A stretch of DNA of 64,000 bases from assembly GCA_040401595.1 (NCBI GenBank), contig JBBAOE010000014.1, forward strand, positions 1 through 64,000, written 5' to 3'. Source of the stretch: RFPW01 sp040401595. GTDB taxonomy: Bacteria > Pseudomonadota > Gammaproteobacteria > Burkholderiales > Burkholderiaceae_E. The translations under genes and the position numbers were made by a program. Shown in pieces: positions 17,172 through 25,217 of the stretch (its first letter is position 1; each line of letters opens with the position of its first letter). The notes below the pieces were generated by a model, which was not told the DNA's origin, searched no databases, and saw only the letters and a list, made by a program, of their open reading frames with translations.

Positions 17172-18182
17172 ATGGAAGAGTCGCTGTTCCCACACCATGC
17201 TTACCCGATCCATCCACTTCCTTTGAATCAAATTCCTTCACCCCTGCCAGCGTCGCAACATCCGACACTCTCGGCTGATCAAGCCATACAGGTTTGCTTC
17301 GACGGCTCATGCCCGCTTTGCCGTACTGAAATTGCCGTTTACCGGGGCCTCCCATCCACCACCCCAGTCCAGTGGCTCGACATCAGCAATCAAGACACCC
17401 GGTTACCCGAGGGATTGTCGAGATCCTCCTTGATGGCCCGCTTCCATGTCCTGCAGGCCGATGGTCGCGTGTTGAGTGGGGCCCGGGCATTCGTTGCGCT
17501 ATGGCAGCGGTTACCCGGTTGGAAATGGCTCGCGGCAATCGCCCGGTTCCCAGGCGCTCTTGCCGCGATGGAAGCGACCTATCGCGGTTTTCTGATGGTG
17601 CGCCCTCTGATCCAGCGCATCTTCCGCGGCTTTGATCTGTCGCATCTACCGGCAACGATGGTGGGCGATATTCGGTCGGATCAGGCTGGCGAGACCGGAG
17701 CGGTCTGGATCTACCTCGGAATCCTGGCCGTCACCCGCGATGCACAGGTGCGCGTATTTGCACGAGAACACTTGCGGACCGAGCGTCAGCATCTGGTTGC
17801 CATGAACGCTCTGCTCCCCATCTTTCGACGCAGCAAACTCCTGATCTTCTGGCGGATTGCTGGTTTTCTGACCGGTGCGATCCCGAGTGTGTTCGGACCT
17901 CGGGCGGTTTTTGCAACGATCGAAGCGGTTGAACGCTTCGTCGAGAGTCACTATCAAGGCCAAATCACGCAGCTCAGCGGCTTGCTTGGTCATGACGCGC
18001 TCCGATCCCTGCTCATCGATTGCCAGACAGACGAACGCGAGCACCGACTGGATGCCATGAAGCGCGGCGCGCAGGGCATGGATCTGCCGCGCAGTCTGCC
18101 GATGCCAATGCCGATTCGAATGTGGTGCCGTCTGGTTGGGTCTGGTTCCGAATTCGCGGTCAAACTCGCGCGGGTCCTCTGA
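17172..18182 (+). CDS. DCC (thiol-disulfide oxidoreductase)-Coq7 fusion protein
   Basis: A 336-residue two-domain protein. Residues ~40-150 are a DCC/DUF393 domain with the redox motif CFDGSCPLC (Cys47, Cys50). Residues ~165-330 are a Coq7-type di-iron hydroxylase with the ferritin-like ligands Glu174 (SDQAGE), Glu204/His207 (ERQH), a Glu in the IEAVERFVE helix, and the second EXXH (Glu288-His291, EREH). Coq7 hydroxylates demethoxyubiquinone, the penultimate ubiquinone step. The fusion links a thioredoxin-like redox domain to it. The N-terminal ~38 residues are Pro/His-rich and unconserved, so the true start could be later. The SDR gene follows 5 bases on. Confidence 0.8.
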   Translation: MEESLFPHHAYPIHPLPLNQIPSPLPASQHPTLSADQAIQVCFDGSCPLCRTEIAVYRGLPSTTPVQWLDISNQDTRLPEGLSRSSLMARFHVLQADGRVLSGARAFVALWQRLPGWKWLAAIARFPGALAAMEATYRGFLMVRPLIQRIFRGFDLSHLPATMVGDIRSDQAGETGAVWIYLGILAVTRDAQVRVFAREHLRTERQHLVAMNALLPIFRRSKLLIFWRIAGFLTGAIPSVFGPRAVFATIEAVERFVESHYQGQITQLSGLLGHDALRSLLIDCQTDEREHRLDAMKRGAQGMDLPRSLPMPMPIRMWCRLVGSGSEFAVKLARVL

Positions 18183-18187
18183 CACGC

Positions 18188-18922
18188 ATGCTTTCGCCGC
18201 ACCCGAAAAGCCCGATGCAGTCGATGACCACGCTTCCCGCGGATTATCGGGCCCTGGTGCTGGGATCCAGTGGAACGATCGGCACCGCATTTGTTCAGCG
18301 GCTCTCCCAGGATCCGCGCTGCGCGGGCGTTGCAACGCTGCATCGCTCCTGCCCGATCCCGCTGATCCTCGAAGATGAAGCCGCACTTTGCGCAGCGGTG
18401 TCGGCTGCTGCAGTCCAGGGACCCTTTCATCTCATTGTGGACGCGACCGGCGCCTTGACGATCGATGGTATCGGGCCAGAGAAACGCCTCGACGCCGTGA
18501 ATGCCACTGGCCTCGCGCGGGCCTTTCAGATCAACGCGATTGGCCGCGCGCTGATCCTGCGCGAGTGCATCCCGCTTCTGCATCGACAGGAGAGAAGTAT
18601 TTTCGGCGTTCTGTCAGCACGGGTTGGTAGTATTTCCGATAATCGTCTCGGGGGTTGGTATGGTTATCGGGCATCAAAAGCCGCTGGAAACATGCTGCTC
18701 CAGACAGCAGCAATCGAATCGCACCGGACCCGGCCCAAGGCTGTGTTCGTTGCCCTTCAGCCAGGCACAGTCGCCTCGCGGCTCTCGCAGCCATTCAGTC
18801 GAGGGCACGACACCGTAACAGCCGAGGCTTCCGTGGCTGGGATGCTGGCAGCAGCGGACAGCCTGACCGCTCGGCCGCAAGCCTGGTTCATCGATTACCG
18901 AGGCGAGCTCATCGAATGGTAA
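18188..18922 (+). CDS. Short-chain dehydrogenase/reductase
   Basis: 244 residues (starts at ATG 18188, or 18215 or 18224). The Rossmann nucleotide motif is GSSGTIG. The YGYRASKAAGN block carries the catalytic Tyr and Lys (YxxxK), and SARVGSIS contains the Ser. VALQPGTVASRLSQPF is the usual post-catalytic loop. It resembles CsgA/C-factor-like SDRs, whose substrates are mostly unknown. The five-base spacing to the DCC-Coq7 gene suggests one transcript, so a quinone-related or lipid substrate is possible but unproven. Confidence 0.75.
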   Translation: MLSPHPKSPMQSMTTLPADYRALVLGSSGTIGTAFVQRLSQDPRCAGVATLHRSCPIPLILEDEAALCAAVSAAAVQGPFHLIVDATGALTIDGIGPEKRLDAVNATGLARAFQINAIGRALILRECIPLLHRQERSIFGVLSARVGSISDNRLGGWYGYRASKAAGNMLLQTAAIESHRTRPKAVFVALQPGTVASRLSQPFSRGHDTVTAEASVAGMLAAADSLTARPQAWFIDYRGELIEW

Positions 18923-18963
18923 GTCGATCCAGAATCCAGCTTCCGACCCTCTCATTTCGCAAT

Positions 18964-18996
18964 ACCGATACCAACACCGACACCGACACCGACACC
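18964..18996. repeat. Hexanucleotide tandem repeat (ACCGAY)n
   Basis: Five hexamers in a row: ACCGAT, ACCAAC, ACCGAC, ACCGAC, ACCGAC, plus a trailing ACC. It lies between the convergent SDR and PQQ-dehydrogenase genes and abuts the TAG stop of the latter. A similar hexamer array is found at 50497-50532. Confidence 0.8.
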
Positions 18997-20172
18997 CTAG
19001 GCGGGCTCTAGGCGCAAGAGTGCGCCCTCATCCGAATCGGTCAACACGTAGAGGTAGCCATCCGGGCCTTGTCGCACATCGCGGATTCTGGATTTGAGGC
19101 TGGAGAGGATCCGCTGCTCGCCCACCACCGCATCCCCTTTCAGCTCGAGCAATGCAAGGCAGCGCTCTTTAAGCGACCCAACAAGCAAGTGTCCGCGCAG
19201 CCCTGGGTAGCGTTCGCTGGTCACAAACGCCATCCCCGAAGGGGCGATGGACGGGATCCAATAATGGACTGGTTGCTCCACATCGGGCCGGGCAGTGCCC
19301 TCACCGATCTTGAACCCGGTCACATACTCCCGACCATAAGTGATTTTAGGCCAACCGTAATTACGCCCCGGGCGAATGATGTTGACCTCGTCCCCCCCCT
19401 GCGGACCATGTTCATGCGCCCACAAGGCCCCCGTCACGGGGTGTAGCGCAGCGCCTTGCGGATTGCGATGCCCATAGGACCAGACTTCGGGCATCGCACT
19501 GGATTGATTGGCAAATGGATTGTCCTGCGGGATTGATCCGTCTGTGCCGATCCGGATGACCTTGCCAAGATGATTATTCAGCAGCTGCGCCTTGCTGCGC
19601 TCAAAAAAGCGTTCCCCTAGCGTGGCGTACAGGAAACCATCGACGCCGATGCACAGTCGAGAGCCGAAATGATGTTGCCCCTTTGGATCATCCTTTTGCG
19701 CAAAGATCATCTCAACCTGACCCAGCTCGGTACCCCGCAGTCGACCACGGAAAATTGCAGTTCGGGCTCCGCCATCCGTCGCCTGCGCGAGGCTCATGAA
19801 AATCAGCTCGTTGCGCGCAAAATCGGGCGATGCGATGACGTCGAGCAGACCCCCTTGACCACTTGCATGCACACGGGGCACGTTCTGAATCTGACCGAGA
19901 TTGCGTGCAGCAGAGCCTGAGAACTGCAGACGCTTCATCATGCCGGGCCGTTCCGTCACGACGGCTTGGGCATTCGGCAGGAATGCGATCGACCAAGGGT
20001 TCTGCAGTCCCTCCAACAGAACTCGCGGCCGCAGCCCACCGTCGCCCGACGGCAAAGGCGCGAACTGCGCCTGAGTCGTCTGGGCCTGACCCCGCGCCGG
20101 CAGCAACGATCCGGTCGCAGCGGCGGTCAGGCCCGAGAGTGTTCGTAGGAGGTTCCTTCGGATTGCTTTCAC
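18997..20172 (-). CDS. Secreted PQQ-type sugar dehydrogenase (YliI/soluble GDH-like)
   Basis: 391 residues with an export signal containing IRRNLLRTLSG, somewhat Tat-like, cleaved near RGQAQ. A six-bladed propeller of the glucose/sorbosone dehydrogenase family follows. NPWSIAFLPN is the first blade; GQGGLLDVIASPDF, WSYGHRNPQG, HEHGPQGGDEVN and GRNYGWP are the characteristic blocks around the PQQ/calcium site, and DVRQGPDGYLYVLTD is the last blade. These enzymes oxidise aldose sugars in the periplasm when PQQ is available. The start is GTG 20172, with AAGGA upstream, and it overlaps the ABC ATPase stop (GTGA). It is thus the last gene of the senB-selD-transporter operon. The reason for that link is unknown. 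Confidence 0.8.
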   Translation of the reverse strand: MKAIRRNLLRTLSGLTAAATGSLLPARGQAQTTQAQFAPLPSGDGGLRPRVLLEGLQNPWSIAFLPNAQAVVTERPGMMKRLQFSGSAARNLGQIQNVPRVHASGQGGLLDVIASPDFARNELIFMSLAQATDGGARTAIFRGRLRGTELGQVEMIFAQKDDPKGQHHFGSRLCIGVDGFLYATLGERFFERSKAQLLNNHLGKVIRIGTDGSIPQDNPFANQSSAMPEVWSYGHRNPQGAALHPVTGALWAHEHGPQGGDEVNIIRPGRNYGWPKITYGREYVTGFKIGEGTARPDVEQPVHYWIPSIAPSGMAFVTSERYPGLRGHLLVGSLKERCLALLELKGDAVVGEQRILSSLKSRIRDVRQGPDGYLYVLTDSDEGALLRLEPA

Positions 20173-21224
20173 AAAAGTCCTTGAGTCGATCGCAATTCAC
20201 GCGGAGCTGGAGACAGCAGGTCGATCACACGCTGCCGGGACAGAAAACCCAAAAAACGTCCGTCTTGCTGTACGCCGACCCGGTCGGTCGATCCCAGTAG
20301 CTGCGGCAGGACCGCTTCCAGGGACTGCCTAGCATCCAGCATTCGATCAGCAGGCGGTCCACAGCCGGCCAGAGAATCTTCGTCTGCGCCCTGCTCCACC
20401 GCGGCCGAGAGCGGAATCGCCCTGGCGCGATTGACTTGGCGCAACAACCCCGCAACCGTGGCATTGGCCGGGGCGAGAAGGATCTCCAGAGGGGTACCCA
20501 CCTGGAGAAGTCGACCATGGTCGAGGATGCCGATACGGCTGCCAAGCCGAATAGCTTCATCCACGTCATGCGTGATGAACACAAAGGTCTTCCCGAACTC
20601 CCGCTGTAATTCGAGCATGTCATTTTGCAGGGACTCCCGGATCACGGGATCGAGCGCTGCGAAAGGCTCGTCCATCAAAATGATCGGTGTCTCGCAGCAA
20701 AGCGCACGCGCCAGACCGACTCGTTGTCGCATCCCCCCGGAAAGCTCTTCGGGCATCCTGGCCTCTGAGCCCCGCAGACCCACCCGCTCAATCATCTTCA
20801 TCGCGCGCTCGCGGCGAAGGCGCGTGGCGAGGCCCTGTAGCTCGAGTCCAAAGGCCACGTTATCCAAGACCGTGCGGTGGGGAAGCAACCCAAACGCCTG
20901 AAAGACCATCGAGATCATCGTGCGACGCAGACCAAGCAGTTCCGAGGTGGTCAGTTTGGCAAGATCATGGCCTTGAACCAGGACCTGACCTGCGGTCTGG
21001 GGAATCAGTCGATTGCAATGACGCACCAGGGTGGACTTTCCCGAACCCGAGGGTCCCATCAGAACAAAGATCTCGCCCGCTCGAACGCTGATATTGATGT
21101 CATGCAAGGCGATGACATGTCCCGAGGCACGGATCTGCTCAACACTGGCCCCGGAGCGCAACTCCCGTAGAGCCCGCGCAGGATGCGGCCCGAAGACTGT
21201 ACTCAGGGAACGGATGTCGAGCAT
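20169..21224 (-). CDS. Betaine-type ABC transporter, ATP-binding subunit (ProV-like)
   Basis: A 351-residue ABC ATPase of the OpuA/ProV group. A long N-terminal extension (FGPHPARALRELRSGAS) precedes Walker A (GPSGSGKST), as is typical of this group. Q-loop region MVFQAFGLLPHRTVLDNVAFG, signature LSGGMRQRVGLARAL, Walker B ILMDEPFAALDP and the switch His (ITHDVDEA) are all present. The C-terminal ~100 residues are a degenerate CBS-like region (RVGVQQDGRFLGFLS). It energises the permease encoded 9 bases upstream. It is in one operon with selD and senB. Substrate discussed under the binding protein. Confidence 0.88.
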   Translation of the reverse strand: MLDIRSLSTVFGPHPARALRELRSGASVEQIRASGHVIALHDINISVRAGEIFVLMGPSGSGKSTLVRHCNRLIPQTAGQVLVQGHDLAKLTTSELLGLRRTMISMVFQAFGLLPHRTVLDNVAFGLELQGLATRLRRERAMKMIERVGLRGSEARMPEELSGGMRQRVGLARALCCETPIILMDEPFAALDPVIRESLQNDMLELQREFGKTFVFITHDVDEAIRLGSRIGILDHGRLLQVGTPLEILLAPANATVAGLLRQVNRARAIPLSAAVEQGADEDSLAGCGPPADRMLDARQSLEAVLPQLLGSTDRVGVQQDGRFLGFLSRQRVIDLLSPAPRELRSTQGLL

Positions 21225-21233
21225 TGCCAGAAT

Positions 21234-22121
21234 TCAGAAGATCCGCAAGCGGGGTATCCAGCGTCTTTGGGGAACGCTCGCGGTTTGCCAGCGCACCCCT
21301 GCGCCCTGCAGGGTCCGATCCAGCAGGATCGCGAGAATACAGATGACAACGCCACCCACCAGCCCCATACCCATATCGTTGCGCTGCAACCCCAGCAGCA
21401 CGGTTTCCCCGACGCCGCGTGCACCAATCATGGATGCAATAACGACCATGGAGAGTGCCGACAGAGTCGTCTGATTGATACCCTGCAAGATTGTCGGCCC
21501 TGCCATCGGCAGCTGGACTTTTACGAGAAGTTGCCACGCATTCGCTCCAAAAGAGCGAGCGGACTCGCGTGCGGCTGCATCAACCTGGCGGATACCCAGG
21601 TCAGTCAATCGAATCACGGGCGCAATCGCGTAAACGACCGTGGCCAGCAACGCGGGAACCTTTCCCAAGCCGAGAAGCATCGCGATCGGAAGAAGGTAGA
21701 CAAAAATCGGAATCGTTTGCATCAGATCGAGAAGTGGCACAACCACCATCCGAACGCCCGGGAAGTTCGCGCAGGCAATCCCCACCGGCACGCCAACGAG
21801 CAAACAACACACAACAGCGACCAGCATGAGCGCAAGGGATTGCATCGCCGCATCCCACTGACCGAGTGCTCCAATCAACCAGAGCCCAACCGCCACGATT
21901 GCCCCGAGCGTCAAGCGACGTGAGAGCGCTGTAGCGAATGCCGCACTCACCCCGATCATCGTCCAGGGCGGCAAATTTCTGAGCCACTGTTCGTTCCAGA
22001 CCAGTACCTTCAGAAAGTCGTTCGAAGCCCGCTCGGCCTGATCACCATAATCAACAATCAGCCGATCGATCAGAAGGTTGACCGCTCCAACAAACGGGGT
22101 GTACCAGTCGGGAAATTCCAT
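21234..22121 (-). CDS. Betaine-type ABC transporter, permease subunit (ProW-like)
   Basis: A 295-residue membrane protein of the ProW/OpuAB kind. A polar N-terminal stretch with WYTPFVGAVN precedes the membrane segments. The EAA loop reads ARSFGANAWQLLVKVQLP, and the family's substrate-path block follows (TILQGINQTTLSALSMVVIASMIGA in pieces: GINQTTLSALSM, MIGARGVG). ATG 22121 lies 11 bases after the binding-protein stop. Only one permease gene is present, so the transporter is presumably a homodimeric channel, as for ProVWX. Confidence 0.88.
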   Translation of the reverse strand: MEFPDWYTPFVGAVNLLIDRLIVDYGDQAERASNDFLKVLVWNEQWLRNLPPWTMIGVSAAFATALSRRLTLGAIVAVGLWLIGALGQWDAAMQSLALMLVAVVCCLLVGVPVGIACANFPGVRMVVVPLLDLMQTIPIFVYLLPIAMLLGLGKVPALLATVVYAIAPVIRLTDLGIRQVDAAARESARSFGANAWQLLVKVQLPMAGPTILQGINQTTLSALSMVVIASMIGARGVGETVLLGLQRNDMGMGLVGGVVICILAILLDRTLQGAGVRWQTASVPQRRWIPRLRIF

Positions 22122-22132
22122 GACACCGTGCG

Positions 22133-23152
22133 TCAAAGTGATGATCGGACGCGCCTGGCGACATCCGGTGAGACCCATCTCTCCCAGACGTCAGGATGCT
22201 TCATCAGGAATAGCCTGGCGGCGGCATCGGCCGATAATTTGCCTGTCTGCATCGAGGCCAGCGCCTCCGACACCAGTCGGGTGTTGGTTCGATACTGACG
22301 CAGAAACTGCGCAATGGTCGGTGCTCTCTGAATGAATGCCTGATTCACGCCGATCACGATGTCGACCACTGGAAACGCGGTGGCCGCTTTGACCTTGGCG
22401 GAATCGGTTGCTGCCACCAACGAAGCCCACTTCTGCGCATCGAACGGGGATTCCTCGAGCGCAATCAGTTCCTCGGCATGCTGACCGAGCAACCACGAGG
22501 GTCCCCAGTAGTAGAAAACAATCGGTCTGCGGCGCTTGAGCGCCGAAATGATCGCCGCGTCTAGGGCAGCGCCGCTGCCCGGGCGAACATTGGTGAAATG
22601 CTCGCTCAGGCCATAGCCCGCAAGGCGTTTGGTGTTCAGGGTTTCGCAGGCCCAACCCGCCATGCAATTGTAGAAGCGCCCCTTACCGGGTTCTTCGGGA
22701 TCGGCGAACAGCCCCTTGAACCTTGGCAGATCAGCGACAGAACGCAAGCCTTTGGCTGGTGCATTCGGCCCTTCGACCAGGTATCGCGGGATGTACCACG
22801 CCTGCACAGCATCGGCCATGTTGACGCCAATGGCAGAGACCTTGCCAGCAGCAACACCATCAAGCCACACCTTGGATTCATTGGCGAGCCAGATCTCCAT
22901 GATGATGTGGATGTCGCCCTTGATCATGCCGTTGTGCAGAGGGATCGTCGCACCCGGAATTTTATCGACCGAACAACCCATGCCATCGCGCAAGATGCGC
23001 TTCGCCACAGCGGTGTGGAACTCGTTTGAGTCCCAATTGAGCCCCGCAAAAACAATCGGTTCACTGACCTCACAAGCCTGCGATCCAGTGCACCAGCCCG
23101 CCCCCGAGAACAAAGCCAAACCGAGCAGACTTGTCCAAAGTCGTCGCACCAT
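22133..23152 (-). CDS. Betaine-type ABC transporter, substrate-binding protein (ProX/OpuAC-like); candidate selenoneine/ergothioneine binder
   Basis: 339 residues with a signal peptide (cleavage near GSQACE). Blocks NWDSNEFHTAVAKRIL, MEIWLANESKVW and VFYYWGPSWLLGQ match the glycine-betaine-binding fold. Their Trp/Tyr residues are candidates for the aromatic cage that holds a trimethylammonium group. The ATG overlaps the selD stop (TGATG at 23154-23150), so it is translated with the selenoneine genes. Selenoneine, ergothioneine and their precursor hercynine are all trimethylated histidine betaines, and known bacterial ergothioneine importers (EgtUV) belong to the Opu class. I infer one of these as ligand; choline or glycine betaine stays possible. 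Confidence 0.82.
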   Translation of the reverse strand: MVRRLWTSLLGLALFSGAGWCTGSQACEVSEPIVFAGLNWDSNEFHTAVAKRILRDGMGCSVDKIPGATIPLHNGMIKGDIHIIMEIWLANESKVWLDGVAAGKVSAIGVNMADAVQAWYIPRYLVEGPNAPAKGLRSVADLPRFKGLFADPEEPGKGRFYNCMAGWACETLNTKRLAGYGLSEHFTNVRPGSGAALDAAIISALKRRRPIVFYYWGPSWLLGQHAEELIALEESPFDAQKWASLVAATDSAKVKAATAFPVVDIVIGVNQAFIQRAPTIAQFLRQYRTNTRLVSEALASMQTGKLSADAAARLFLMKHPDVWERWVSPDVARRVRSSL

Positions 23153-24228
23153 CAAGAGACCTTCAGGCGGAGCCGATCGTTCGGCGCCGGCGCCAGGGCA
23201 CCGATGTCCGCTGCCTGGGTGAAACCATGCTCGCGAAAGATCGCGAGGACCGATGCAACCGCATCGGGCGCACAGGCCACCAGCAAGCCGCCACTCGTTT
23301 GGGGATCGCTGAGCAGATCCCGATCCACCGCCTCCAGGGACTCTGCGAGGTCAATCTCATCACCATAGGCCGCCCAATTGCGCCCGGACGCACCCGTGAC
23401 GAAACCTGAGCTGGCGAGGTCGCGGACTCCGGCGATCAGGGGAATACGAGCCATCTCCAACCTTGCCGTCGTGTTGGAGCCGCGCGCCATCTCGAGAACA
23501 TGTCCGGCCAAGCCGAACCCGGTGACATCGGTGAGTGCATGAACCCCAGACAGCGCAGCGAGTTCAGGACCCGGCGTATTGAGCTGGGTGGTACAGGCGA
23601 TCATCTGGGTATACCCCTCGACACTCAGCTGCTCTTTTTTGAGCGCGGCAGACAGGACGCCAACGCCAAGCGGTTTGCCAAGAACCAGGCGGTCACCCAC
23701 CCGTCCGTCCGCGTTACGCTTGATACGCGAGGGGTGTACCAAGCCCATCACAACGAGGCCGTAAATGGGCTCGACCGAATCAATGGTGTGGCCGCCCGCA
23801 ATCGGAATCCCGGCGGCCCGACAGACCTGTTGTCCTCCATCCAGAATCTTGCCGATCGTCTCGGTCGACAACACATTGATCGGCATCCCCACCAGCGCCA
23901 ATGCCATGATCGGCGTACCGCCCATCGCGTACACGTCACTGATGGCATTGGTGGCAGCGATTCGACCAAAGTCGAAGGGATCGTCCACGATCGGCATGAA
24001 AAAATCAGTCGTCGCGATGAGCGCCTGTTCGTCGTTGAGCCGATAAACCGCTGCATCGTCCGCAGTCTCAATCCCAACGAGCAGTTCGGGAGGCATCGGC
24101 ATCGCCGAGGTGCCCTTGAGAATTTCACTCAAAACGCCCGGCGCGATTTTGCAACCACAGCCACCACCATGCGAAAGACTGGTCAAGCGAGGCTCGGTCG
24201 GGGGCAATAGAGTTGAGGTTGTCGTCAT
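23152..24228 (-). CDS. selD: Selenophosphate synthetase (SelD/SenC)
   Basis: 358 residues. The enzyme makes selenophosphate from selenide and ATP. The N-terminal catalytic motif GGGCGCK is intact (Cys24, Lys27). The codon for Cys24 is TGT, so this is the cysteine form and not the selenocysteine form. ATTDFFMPIVDDPFDFGRIAA holds the metal-binding Asp residues (read: TTDFF, VDDPFDFG), and SDVYAMGGTP and LLSDPQTSGGLL are further signatures. ATG 24228 is fixed by the ATGA overlap with senB. No selA, selB or ybbB/selU is in the window. Next to senB and senA it is best called senC, supplying selenophosphate for selenoneine; it may also feed selenoproteins or selenouridine if those genes exist elsewhere. 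Confidence 0.93.
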   Translation of the reverse strand: MTTTSTLLPPTEPRLTSLSHGGGCGCKIAPGVLSEILKGTSAMPMPPELLVGIETADDAAVYRLNDEQALIATTDFFMPIVDDPFDFGRIAATNAISDVYAMGGTPIMALALVGMPINVLSTETIGKILDGGQQVCRAAGIPIAGGHTIDSVEPIYGLVVMGLVHPSRIKRNADGRVGDRLVLGKPLGVGVLSAALKKEQLSVEGYTQMIACTTQLNTPGPELAALSGVHALTDVTGFGLAGHVLEMARGSNTTARLEMARIPLIAGVRDLASSGFVTGASGRNWAAYGDEIDLAESLEAVDRDLLSDPQTSGGLLVACAPDAVASVLAIFREHGFTQAADIGALAPAPNDRLRLKVS

Positions 24229-25217
24229 GTTGAGATCCAATTGAGCTCATTCATTAGGTCAAGAAGGGCCGCCTGTTCACGCAAAGGCTCGAACAAGTGT
24301 GCCCTGGCGTCGCATTGTGCTTGCAGTGCATGAAGCCAGGATGCGCCCGAGTCCGATCCGGGGGCAGCATTTCGCAACATCTGAACCAGTTGCGCCACAT
24401 CACCGGGTTCAAAATACCCTGAATAGTCAACACCCAGCATGCCAACATTGCCCGGGATGTTCGAGGCCAGAACCGGCGTACCGCTGCGAATCGCTTCGAG
24501 GATGACATGGGCCCCCCCCTCCATCCGACTGGTATGGACCAGGAGATGCGCGCGTTGAATATGATTCCGAACCTTTGTATGGCCCAGCCCGCCCAGCCAC
24601 CGGTAGTGGGGACATTGACGAGCCGTCTGTGCAGCCATATCGGCCAACTCCGGATCCAGTGGATTGCCAATATGATCAATCCGGATTCGATCGTCTGGCC
24701 CAATCCGGCGGCTGGCTTCAAACATCACCTGAGGCCACTTTTCGTCCCGCAGATGCCCGACCATCACGACCCGCAAATGCCGGGAGGTTTTTTTCAATCG
24801 GTACCTGGCGGACGTCGACTGAAAAATCACACGGCACTTGGAGCGCAATGGCACGGGTAGCTCGAGAGGCCCCTGCTCTTGCAGCACGATGAGTCGTTGG
24901 GCAAACTGCAACGACTCCTGGGCCGAATGATCCTGATGAATATCCCGATAGAGATCGGTTCCCGTGAGTGTGACCACCAAGGGCCGGTCAGGAAAGGTTC
25001 GGGCCCAAGCCGCGATCGAACCTGCAGAGCGTCGGGCATGCAGGGCTATCAAACCAGCAGCGCTATCCCATTTCAGATCCCCTGTGGGCCAGGATTTGGT
25101 CAAATGCACCTGAAAACGCCCGGCGAGCATCGCTGCCCAACGCCGCGCCGTCTGCCAATTCCCGTTATTGGCGTCAGCCAATGCGGGGGTCAGGATACAA
25201 AGTAAAGGCTTTCGCAT
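24225..25217 (-). CDS. senB: Selenosugar synthase SenB (GT-B glycosyltransferase)
   Basis: A 330-residue GT-B glycosyltransferase. In the pathway described from Variovorax paradoxus, SenB joins selenophosphate with a UDP-sugar to give a 1-seleno-sugar, the selenium donor for SenA. The N-terminus CILTPALADANNGNWQTARRW fits the family opening (read: LTPALADANNGNWQTA). VTLTGTDLYRDI closes the first domain. VVMVGHLRDEKWP and the donor-site block SRMEGGAHVILEAIRSGTPV (with the EX7E pattern) form the second. Identification rests on this family pattern plus its position between senA and selD. ATG 25217 overlaps the senA ATG on the other strand; no Shine-Dalgarno is evident, so an upstream TTG cannot be excluded. 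Confidence 0.88.
   Translation of the reverse strand: MRKPLLCILTPALADANNGNWQTARRWAAMLAGRFQVHLTKSWPTGDLKWDSAAGLIALHARRSAGSIAAWARTFPDRPLVVTLTGTDLYRDIHQDHSAQESLQFAQRLIVLQEQGPLELPVPLRSKCRVIFQSTSARYRLKKTSRHLRVVMVGHLRDEKWPQVMFEASRRIGPDDRIRIDHIGNPLDPELADMAAQTARQCPHYRWLGGLGHTKVRNHIQRAHLLVHTSRMEGGAHVILEAIRSGTPVLASNIPGNVGMLGVDYSGYFEPGDVAQLVQMLRNAAPGSDSGASWLHALQAQCDARAHLFEPLREQAALLDLMNELNWIST

Noticed and set aside
18964..18996. Short repeats as a CRISPR array
   Set aside because: Units are 6 to 8 bases, contiguous and without spacers; no cas genes in the window. The same holds for 50497-50561.
23152..24228. Selenocysteine codon in selD
   Set aside because: The catalytic position is TGT (Cys) and no in-frame TGA is present before the stop.
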